DNA from: DATNPH01 sp036703315
GTDB lineage: Bacteria; Cyanobacteriota; Cyanobacteriia; Cyanobacteriales; Coleofasciculaceae
NCBI GenBank assembly: GCA_036703315.1
Contig: DATNPH010000119.1
Coordinates: 1 to 27,843, forward strand
Length of the DNA stretch: 27,843 nucleotides
Direction of reading: 5' to 3'
Shown here: in pieces, positions 22,622 through 27,843 of the stretch
How the letters are laid out: every line of letters begins with the position of its first letter
How positions within the stretch are numbered: the first letter of the stretch is position 1
The notes under the pieces: generated by a model
Database searches by the model: none
What the model saw: the letters and a program-made list of their open reading frames with translations, nothing else
What the model was told of the DNA's origin: nothing
Program-made: the position numbers and the translations under genes

Positions 22622-22974
22622 TGGGGGCGGTGGGACTTGAACCCACACGACCGTTTAAGGTCAACGGATTTTCATTCTCCTGTAGCTTTCGCTACTGCCA
22701 CTACTGGCTTTAAGAATTGGACTCTCTCTTTACCCTCGGCTTCACGTTAGGGTAGCTCCCGTCGAGTCTCTGCACCTTCCGATTAGTTTTGAATTTTGAG
22801 TTTTGAATTAGGTTTAACTCAACACTCATAACTCTTGAATCGGCTTGGCTCAGGATTGCCATATCTGTTGCCAGACTTAGGTTTCCCTGAATTTGAGAGC
22901 GGTCACTTGATAGATTTCTCCATCAAGGCTCAATTATCTTAAGTCCGTAGCGTCTACCATTCCGCCACGCCCCC
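22622..22974 (-). tRNA. trnL-UAA: tRNA-Leu (UAA) with group I intron
   Basis: On the minus strand, exon 1 (22941-22974, 34 nt) and exon 2 (22622-22672, 51 nt) form an 85-nt tRNA: acceptor stem GGGGGCG/CGCCCCC with discriminator A, D stem GCG/CGC, anticodon stem ACGGA/TCCGT, and T arm GTGGG-TTCAAGT-CCCAC. The interruption falls after the first anticodon base (TT|AAAA), the standard site of the cyanobacterial/plastid trnL intron. CCA is not encoded. The tRNA decodes UUA and UUG leucine codons. It is divergent from ndhL. Confidence 0.96.
22673..22940 (-). other. Group I intron of trnL-UAA (268 bp)
   Basis: It lies between the tRNA exons; the RNA begins AAGATAATTGAGCC and ends in G just before exon 2. 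Conserved core words of this intron class are visible, such as AATCCTGAGCCAAGCC, AGGTGCAGAGACTCGACGGG and AGCTACCCTAACGT. It has no reading frame. A TTTTGAA-type heptamer array (three units, plus strand 22787-22807) sits in a peripheral arm, probably P6b, which varies in repeats between strains. Self-splicing is expected from the family. Confidence 0.93.
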
Positions 22975-23193
22975 CGATTGAGTTGCAGTCAGTTAGATTA
23001 CAAAACCACTGCATTTATCTATTGCACCATTAAATAGGTCTTATATGCAACTAGGACATCAGGGAACTGGCACAAGGTAGAATGGTAAAACTGAGCTGAC
23101 GCTAAGAATGAGTGCGATCGCTGTTGAACTCAAGCGGTGTCAGCTGCTCCTACGAGATGCCGTCTTTCTTATTATTTGCCCCGATCAGAAACT

Positions 23194-23406
23194 ATGGTTG
23201 TTGCACTGCTGTACCTGGCTTTGAGTGGAGTCTACCTTTTAGTAGTTCCTTTCGCCCTTTATCTGTACCTGCAAAAACGGTGGTACATCGCCAGTTCCTT
23301 TGAGCGAGGCTTTATGTACTTCCTGGTGTTCTTTTTCTTCCCCGGTTTGTTACTCCTGAGTCCTTTCTTGAACTTTCGCCCCAAGCGGCGTCAGCTTCAA
23401 GGGTAA
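23194..23406 (+). CDS. ndhL: NAD(P)H-quinone oxidoreductase subunit L
   Basis: 70 residues. NdhL is a small membrane subunit of the cyanobacterial NDH-1 complex, active in cyclic electron flow and CO2 uptake. The sequence starts VVALLYLALSGVYLLVVP, contains YLQKRWYIASSFERGFMYFLV and ends SPFLNFRPKRRQL, all as in known NdhL. I choose ATG 23194. The in-frame ATG at 23137 would add 19 polar residues not typical of the family. It is followed closely by the DUF3007 gene, its usual neighbour. Confidence 0.93.
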   Translation: MVVALLYLALSGVYLLVVPFALYLYLQKRWYIASSFERGFMYFLVFFFFPGLLLLSPFLNFRPKRRQLQG

Positions 23407-23431
23407 GCCGCGACAGCTAGAGTATTGCTAA

Positions 23432-23752
23432 ATGCGACGAATTGATGCGATCAGTATTACCCTCGGTTTCTTTGCCGCTGGTGGAATTATCTATATACTC
23501 TTGCAGGTAGCTGGGCTGGATAGCCTCAAGGCAGGTATTTGGAGTCAGGCGTTACTGGTTAGCGGTTTAGTCGGCTGGCTACTAACTTATCTGTTCCGAG
23601 TCGGGACAAAAAACATGACCTATAACCAGCAGCTGAAGGACTATGAGGACGCCGTCTTACAAAAGCGCCTTGAAGCAATGACTCCGGAAGAAGTTGCCAA
23701 ACTCCAAGCCGAAATTGAGCAGGAAGAGCATTCCGAGGCGGCAGATCAGTAA
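23432..23752 (+). CDS. DUF3007-family membrane protein
   Basis: 106 residues with two transmembrane helices (about 8-28 and 35-57), the short link AGLDSLKAGIWSQ between them, and the DUF3007 tail FRVGTKNMTYNQQLKDYEDAVLQKRLEAMTPEE, which ends in Glu-rich helix. It lies 25 bp after ndhL and is likely cotranscribed with it, which hints at a thylakoid function. No biochemical role is known to me. Confidence 0.9.
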   Translation: MRRIDAISITLGFFAAGGIIYILLQVAGLDSLKAGIWSQALLVSGLVGWLLTYLFRVGTKNMTYNQQLKDYEDAVLQKRLEAMTPEEVAKLQAEIEQEEHSEAADQ

Positions 23753-23805
23753 TAATTGAGCATTGCTGTGCTGTCTACATCCCTGGATTCCTATATCCGG
23801 TCAAT

Positions 23806-23840
23806 CCAAAATCCAAAATCCAAAATCCAAAATCCAAAAT
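23806..23840 (+). repeat. Heptamer tandem repeat (CCAAAAT x5) before trpA
   Basis: Five exact copies of CCAAAAT end three bases before the trpA ATG. This is a short tandemly repeated repetitive sequence of the kind common in cyanobacteria. It occupies the region where a ribosome binding site would be expected. Confidence 0.9.
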
Positions 23841-23843
23841 CGA

Positions 23844-24641
23844 ATGACCTCGGTTTCAGCTTGCTTCAAATCTCTCCACACTCACTCCCAGTGTGCCTTG
23901 ATTCCTTTCATTACCGCTGGTGACCCAGATTTGAAGACGACAGCCGAAGCGCTGCGGGTTATTGACAAATCTGGGGCTGACATGATAGAGCTTGGAGTTC
24001 CCTACTCCGACCCTCTAGCAGATGGTCCCACAATTCAGGCTGCTGCTACCAGAGCCTTACAACGAGGTGTACGCTTGGATGATGTCTTAGCGATGGTTAA
24101 GGAGGTTGCGCCAGAACTGAAAGCGCCGATTATCCTTTTCATGTACTACAACCCCATTCTCAACCGAGGCATTGAATCATTTTTAAAGCAGATTGCCGAT
24201 GCGGGGATCAAAGGGTTGGTGGTGCCTGACTTGCCTTTGGAAGAAGCGGAGTCACTATTAAAGCCTGCGGCAGAGATGGGGATTGAGGTCGTTTTGCTTG
24301 TTGCCCCTACGACGCCGAAAGAACGAATTGAAGCGATCGCTCATCAGTCTCAAGGATTCATTTACCTTGTCAGTGTTACTGGTGTCACAGGGGTGAGAAA
24401 TCAACTGGAATCACGAGTGCAAGATTTACTTCAGCAGATGCGTAGCCTTACAGACAAGCCTATCGGTGTTGGCTTTGGCATCTCCCAGCCAGAACAAGCG
24501 CAACAGGTAAAAAATTGGGGAGCAGATGCGGTAATTGTCGGTAGTGCTTTTGTGAAACGTTTAGCAGATGGCACCCCGGCAGAAGGATTGTTAGCAATTG
24601 GCGAGTTTTGCCAACAACTTAAGTCAGCAATCAGCAATTAG
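23844..24641 (+). CDS. trpA: Tryptophan synthase alpha subunit
   Basis: 265 residues. TrpA cleaves indole-3-glycerol phosphate to indole and glyceraldehyde 3-phosphate, passing indole to TrpB. The signature MIELGVPYSDPLADGPTIQ holds the catalytic Glu (near 49) and Asp (near 60). LVVPDLPLEEAE, the phosphate-binding loop VSVTGVTGVR and GFGISQPEQA, and VIVGSAFVK complete the TIM barrel. The ATG at 23844 is chosen because it gives the normal N-terminus; the upstream ATG (23763) would translate the heptamer tract. No trpB is adjacent. There is no Shine-Dalgarno sequence in front of the chosen start. Confidence 0.96.
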   Translation: MTSVSACFKSLHTHSQCALIPFITAGDPDLKTTAEALRVIDKSGADMIELGVPYSDPLADGPTIQAAATRALQRGVRLDDVLAMVKEVAPELKAPIILFMYYNPILNRGIESFLKQIADAGIKGLVVPDLPLEEAESLLKPAAEMGIEVVLLVAPTTPKERIEAIAHQSQGFIYLVSVTGVTGVRNQLESRVQDLLQQMRSLTDKPIGVGFGISQPEQAQQVKNWGADAVIVGSAFVKRLADGTPAEGLLAIGEFCQQLKSAISN

Positions 24642-24711
24642 TCAACAACTAACACTTCCAAATCTCGCGGGGTTGTCACGGCAGCATCCCAATTTTTTCA
24701 GTCTAATAGGA

Positions 24712-24738
24712 TAGGGACACGATATTATCGTATCCCTA
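24712..24738. repeat. Nearly perfect 27-bp palindrome
   Basis: Thirteen-base arms (24712-24724 and 24726-24738) pair with a single mismatch around one central base; the core reads ACGATATTATCGT. It lies 70 bases past the trpA stop. It looks like a dispersed cyanobacterial palindrome and could serve as a transcript end. Confidence 0.7.
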
Positions 24739-24752
24739 CAAGAAGCTCTGAA

Positions 24753-24838
24753 GACTTACGCAAATTGCTCGTTTAAACACTACTTATAGTAGTAGGATGA
24801 GCAGTGCCCACCCTACTTGTAGAGGTTCTGCGTAAGTC
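24753..24838. mobile_element. MITE-like element with inverted ends
   Basis: Perfect 10-bp inverted repeats GACTTACGCA (24753-24762) and TGCGTAAGTC (24829-24838) flank 66 bp. The centre holds an imperfect hairpin at 24792-24816 (GTAGGATGAGC/GCCCACCCTAC). Ends of the form GGACTTACGCA are common on small inverted-repeat elements in cyanobacteria. There is no transposase and no clear target duplication. Confidence 0.55.
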
Positions 24839-24952
24839 CTACCTCTATTAAACCCGAATTAAAACTGCTCTAGGCAAATCTAAAGCGCTTCTGTCGCTTT
24901 TACTGAAATGCCTATTGAGTCGATTTCCTTCTCAATAGGAAGCCCTAAATAG

Positions 24953-25513
24953 CTACATACCACAGTTAGGATTGGGGTTATTTAAACATTGGTAAATAAC
25001 TCCTCGGACGCTATCCCCGCCAGTAACCAAACGCCTCATTCTGTTGTTTCCACCCTGATTAGACATGCCAGTTGTTGCGTTAGTGCCATCCGTAGTTGTT
25101 CGGTTACTGTCACCCCTATTAGAAGGCAGCGTGTTATTAACTCCACCCGTGGTAGAGCGCTGATTTATGTTGGTCTCGCCCGTAGAAGACGGCTGAGTTG
25201 TGCTACCGCTTCCATCCATTGTAGGCATTGAAGGGGACTGATTTGTATCGCTTCCATCCATTGTAGGCATCTGATTTGTACCGCTTCCATCCATGTTGGT
25301 CGGAAGATTTGTTGGGCTGCTTCCATCAGTATTAGATGGCTCACTTCCTGAACTCTGAGCTAACAAATTTTGGCTGCTTACACTAGAATTAGAGCGAGTA
25401 GCATCGGCATTAGTTACTGCAAAAGCTGGAAAACTCAGGGCAACAGTAGCACTAGCAACTCCCGCAATGCTAACCAGCTTCTTCATTAAATTTTTGTTCG
25501 GCAGTGTGCTCAT
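24953..25513 (-). CDS. Secreted low-complexity protein
   Basis: 186 residues. A signal peptide is visible (basic KNLMKKLV, hydrophobic IAGVASATVALSFPAFA with cleavage after AFA). The middle is rich in Ser, Thr, Asn, Gly and Asp, with repeated units such as PTMDGSGTNQ. The C-terminal block VRGVIYQCLNNPNPNCGM resembles a Cys-containing end conserved in small cyanobacterial proteins. The middle is likely disordered. The start ATG at 25511-25513 has a strong Shine-Dalgarno sequence, AAGGAG, six bases upstream; the later Met10 is possible but less supported. It is probably exported to the periplasm or surface; function unknown. Confidence 0.75.
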   Translation of the reverse strand: MSTLPNKNLMKKLVSIAGVASATVALSFPAFAVTNADATRSNSSVSSQNLLAQSSGSEPSNTDGSSPTNLPTNMDGSGTNQMPTMDGSDTNQSPSMPTMDGSGSTTQPSSTGETNINQRSTTGGVNNTLPSNRGDSNRTTTDGTNATTGMSNQGGNNRMRRLVTGGDSVRGVIYQCLNNPNPNCGM

Positions 25514-25775
25514 CGGTATCTCCTTGATTTTAGGCTGAAAAATTTCGTGCTTCTCTGCAATTCCTTTTAGTTCAACAAGATGTTTGTTTTTTTTGAAACT
25601 AAAAGCGGTTTAAATGTCCCTAGAACAGACTAACCCTATTGATTTTCTGACTCCTCCACCCAAGGAGTTGTCTAATGCTAATTTGTTTTGTGTCTAAAGA
25701 CACAGACATATTTTTGAAAACTGCGCTAGCAGCAGGAAATTTCCTGATACTTGAGCCTAACAACCGCAAAAGACA
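25514..25775. promoter_or_regulatory. Leader region with two palindromes
   Basis: The region holds TGTGTCT-AA-AGACACA at 25689-25704 and CAGGAAATTTCCTG at 25733-25746, 28 bases apart. The first has the TGTG-N8-CACA form of a CRP-type site, though the inner bases differ from the TGTGA-N6-TCACA consensus. They sit between the divergent secreted-protein gene and the broken cyclic-nucleotide-binding gene. Confidence 0.4.
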
Positions 25776-25925
25776 ATGCAAGCAACCGTTGAGGAAGTCT
25801 GTAAGATTCTGGTTTTCGCAGCTCTAACGCCACCAGAACTAGAGCAGCTACAACCTTACACGACTGCCGAAGACTACCAGCAGGGGGCAATTGTAATGCA
25901 AGAGGACGATCGCTCTTATTGTTAA
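25776..25925 (+). pseudogene. Truncated cyclic-nucleotide-binding (CRP-like) protein
   Basis: A 49-residue frame encodes VCKILVFAALTPPELEQLQP, then TTAEDYQQGAIVMQEDD, ending at TAA 25923-25925. This resembles the start of a cNMP-binding domain, in which a short helix and L-x-x-L-x-x-L-x-P are followed by G-x-x-I-x-x-x-G-D. The rest of the domain (phosphate-binding cassette) and any DNA-binding part are missing. It is best read as a gene cut off after its first strands. The assignment is from pattern resemblance. Confidence 0.42.
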
Positions 25926-26369
25926 GGGTTGATGCGTTGGGCGCGATTGCCTACGGCACCAGCGTTAGCGTAGCTCGACCTTAGCCTAGCTGAGCGCATA
26001 TCCTCCCTCAGTCTCATACCAAGTTGCATTCATACGTAGCAGATTCATTCGCTAAAATACAAAAGTTCAAAGAGATGTTGATTGACACTTAAGGCTTCAC
26101 CGGAATCTGTCCTTCCTTGATTATCACTCGTATCAGCGATCGCTATAGGAAGATGAGGGGCGCTCACGTACTCTCCTCAACTTCCCTGCCTAAGCGTTGC
26201 AACTGATGTTCTAGACTGGAATGGTAATAATCCAGTTAGATAAAGGGAACAAGCGTGGGGCGGTACTTTGAGGCAATTGAGTAGGGAAACTCACAGCAGT
26301 GCTGCTAACCAAGTTTTCTACGTAAAATAGAGGTTAAAGTTAGTTTGGCAGTCTTGAGGCAGCCCCAAA
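25926..26369. other. Gene-free stretch with a dispersed-repeat motif
   Basis: 444 bp with no believable gene. Near 25941-25975 the sequence GCGATTGCCTACGGCACC and GCGTTAGCGTAGC resembles short G/C-rich repeats scattered through cyanobacterial genomes. A HIP1 octamer occurs near 26136. This probably contains the decayed remainder of the truncated gene and the promoter of the next one. Confidence 0.5.
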
Positions 26370-26933
26370 ATGGTACAAGTACCATCTAAAACGCTGACAT
26401 TGGAGGAGTTTCTACAACAACCGGAAACGAAACCCGCCAGTGAGTACATTGATGGTCAAATTATTCAGAAACCTATGCCCCAAGGGAAACACAGCACGAT
26501 TCAAGGGGAACTTGTACCTGCTGTCAATACAGTAGTCAAGCCTAATCGTATTGCTCGTGCGTTCCCTGAGTTGCGTTGTACTTTTGGTGGTCGCTCAACT
26601 GTACCTGATATTGCTGTTTTTATTTGGAACAGGATTCCGCGTGACGAGAATGGGGAAGTTGCTAACACATTTCTAATTGCTCCAGATTGGACGATTGAAA
26701 TCTTGTCACCTGACCAAAGTCAGACAAAAGTGACGAAGAATATTCTTCATTGTCTGAAACATGGGACTCAAATGGGTTGGTTAATTGATCCAGATGAGCA
26801 AACCGTGTTTGTTTACCGTCCTAAAAAGGAAACTGAGGGATTTGATGAACTGGACGCATTACTGCCTGTGCCATTTTTTGCGAGTGAACTACGGCTTACA
26901 GTCAGAAATTTATTTGCTTGGCTAGTGGAGTGA
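26370..26933 (+). CDS. Uma2-family (DUF820) putative restriction-like endonuclease
   Basis: 187 residues in the usual Uma2 order: LTLEEFLQQPETKPASEYIDG with IIQKPMPQGKHS near 35, ELRCTFGG, the metal-site V-P-D-I-A-V near 76, PDWTIEILSPDQS near 110, then T-K-N-I-L-H-C-L and G-W-L-I-D-P-D-E. This copy keeps the canonical ILSPDQS, where the copy at 3295 has LRSSSDS. The fold is PD-(D/E)XK-like, and the biological role of the family is unknown. The start ATG gives the full N-terminal domain. It has no obvious operon partner. Confidence 0.9.
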   Translation: MVQVPSKTLTLEEFLQQPETKPASEYIDGQIIQKPMPQGKHSTIQGELVPAVNTVVKPNRIARAFPELRCTFGGRSTVPDIAVFIWNRIPRDENGEVANTFLIAPDWTIEILSPDQSQTKVTKNILHCLKHGTQMGWLIDPDEQTVFVYRPKKETEGFDELDALLPVPFFASELRLTVRNLFAWLVE

Positions 26934-27335
26934 AGCAAAGGCTCGGTTTCTTACCTATCTTGAGGCTGCCATTAGGAACATTAAAGCTGTCTTCCTGAAA
27001 CGGTGCAGCGAACAGCAGATCAGGGTTATGAGTTACTCAAAATCGATCCATCTCATCAGAGGACATTCCTGCTCTTTGCATTAGCTCAATCAGTTGCTTG
27101 ATTTGAGGGAGTGAAAACCTTATTTCTCTTTCGCCTGTTTCATGGCTTCTAGATGCCTGCGGCTGAGTTCGAGGTTGTTTTTGATAGCGAAGCGGTAGCG
27201 AGTCTTCTCCCAAGGGGACACGCCAAGGGCGAACGAGCGTCTGCTGATGGGGTGACTTAGCGAACGAGAGGCGATCGCCAAAGAGCGATTGTGAAACAGG
27301 TTACCTTTAGCCTATAAAGAACCAAAGGCATCCAG
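26934..27335. other. Intergenic region with gene debris and repeat sequence
   Basis: About 400 bp with no complete gene. The minus strand holds two overlapping protein-like frames (see the remnant at 27037-27213), and 27185-27250 carries a G/C-rich repeat-like stretch with tagcgaagcggtagcgag and CCAAGGGG. It appears to be a decaying gene hit by dispersed repeats. Confidence 0.45.
27037..27213 (-). pseudogene. Possible gene remnant or small ORF
   Basis: A minus-strand frame from TTG 27213 to TGA 27037 codes 58 residues; its C-terminal part, IRFSLPQIKQLIELMQRAG followed by MSSDEMDRF, looks like real protein. An overlapping frame in the same strand ends at TAA 27120-27122 with KNNLELSRRHLEAMKQAKEK. 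The presence of two protein-like pieces in different frames suggests one frameshifted gene. No family is recognised. Confidence 0.3.
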
Positions 27336-27641
27336 CTAATCACTGAATACAATAATAGAATTTGGAGCAAGGCTTATGGCACCCCTGATCTTTTCCGGAA
27401 CAGGACCAGTGCTTTTTGCTTCTTGAACCTTGATACGACGCAACTGTGATATATCAGGAAGATTAACAACGTCAACACGACCCGTGCTTTTTGCTTTTCC
27501 CAACTTGATACCACGCCACTCTGATATGTCAGGAAGATTAACAATGTCTACGATAGCAACATCGTTGCGCTTACTCTTGTCAAGTGGCGTATCAATAGCC
27601 GAAAAAGATTCAATCTTGAAGCTGAATAGAGGTTCGTTCAT
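27336..27641 (-). CDS. Small protein with an internal 25-residue duplication
   Basis: 101 residues. Two copies of a 25-residue unit are visible: VDIVNLPDIS-EWRGIKLGKAKSTGR and VDVVNLPDIS-QLRRIKVQEAKSTGP, at about residues 32-56 and 57-81. A short N-terminal MNEPLFSFKIESF and a C-terminal tail follow the same strand. There is no signal peptide or membrane segment. The duplicated DNA keeps the reading frame, which supports a real gene. No family is recognised. ATG 27639-27641 has no clear ribosome binding site. Confidence 0.5.
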   Translation of the reverse strand: MNEPLFSFKIESFSAIDTPLDKSKRNDVAIVDIVNLPDISEWRGIKLGKAKSTGRVDVVNLPDISQLRRIKVQEAKSTGPVPEKIRGAISLAPNSIIVFSD

Positions 27642-27843
27642 TTTTAATTTGAAATCAATTGATTTACAAACATTTTTAAGGTGTTCCTGTACCCTTCCTC
27701 AGTATTTCTTCATAGCTGTTGCAACCGAGTCTTGAGGCTGGGATGAACTGATGCTGTCTCATTCAATATGATGGAACACCAGAGCGATCGCAACTTTTAA
27801 CCCAAGTTCATTCTATTTTGCAGCATCGGGGCTGCGGTCGCAC

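Noticed and set aside
23137..23193. Longer NdhL N-terminus
   Set aside because: The 19 extra residues are polar and do not match the conserved NdhL start; ATG 23194 gives the usual 70-residue protein.
23763..23843. Longer TrpA starting at ATG 23763
   Set aside because: The extra 27 residues would be largely translated from the CCAAAAT repeat tract and are not found in TrpA proteins.
27430..27735. Plus-strand ORF over the small duplicated protein
   Set aside because: The open frame is a by-product of the 75-bp duplication; the minus-strand frame has the better start and composition.

Overview
The window looks like a chromosomal stretch of a cyanobacterium. The evidence is the many copies of the HIP1 octamer GCGATCGC, a tRNA-Leu(UAA) gene split by a group I intron, a split proton-translocating transhydrogenase (pntAA-pntAB-pntB), the NDH-1 subunit ndhL next to a DUF3007 gene, a group 2 sigma factor resembling SigC, and the rpmH-rnpA-PH-yidC-khpB-yceD-ycf46 block. 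The species cannot be fixed from this sequence, but the many dispersed short repeats suit a larger, repeat-rich (often filamentous) genome.

Layout. 1-519 is the tail of a repetitive Ser/Pro/Lys/Glu protein built from fourteen exact 36-bp units. 701-3246 holds a RidA deaminase (minus) and UvrB (plus). 3295-6704 is an accessory zone: a Uma2-family nuclease, a decayed RelE-type toxin fragment, a secreted-adhesin-like protein with a decayed neighbour, an orphan toxin-like/immunity-like pair on the minus strand, and a MEKHLA (PAS-like) protein. 6775-9693 is the transhydrogenase operon (minus). 10180-15872 is the conserved translation/membrane-insertion block: DUF2808, rpmH, rnpA, PH domain, yidC, khpB, yceD, ycf46-like AAA ATPase. 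15954-20416 carries cell-envelope proteins: two SH3 proteins, a small membrane protein and two tandem peptidoglycan-binding paralogues. 20564-21811 is sigC (minus) with a clear terminator. 22622-22974 is trnL-UAA with its intron (minus). 23194-24641 is ndhL, DUF3007 and trpA. 24953-25513 is a secreted low-complexity protein (minus). The last 2.3 kb holds a truncated cyclic-nucleotide-binding gene, a second Uma2 gene, gene remnants and a small internally duplicated protein.

How it fits together. The core genes serve translation (L34, RNase P protein, YceD), membrane insertion (YidC, KhpB), pyridine nucleotide balance (Pnt), cyclic electron flow (NdhL), Trp synthesis and DNA repair. The regions between are rich in palindromes, heptamer tracts and MITE-like debris. 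I did not find a clearly new multi-gene system. The most interesting candidates are the orphan toxin/immunity-like cassette at 5233-6193 with a hairpin reaching its internal ribosome binding site, a 38-bp perfect hairpin embedded in frame in an SH3 gene, a BIG2-like insertion in YidC, and a structured gene-free region upstream of sigC.
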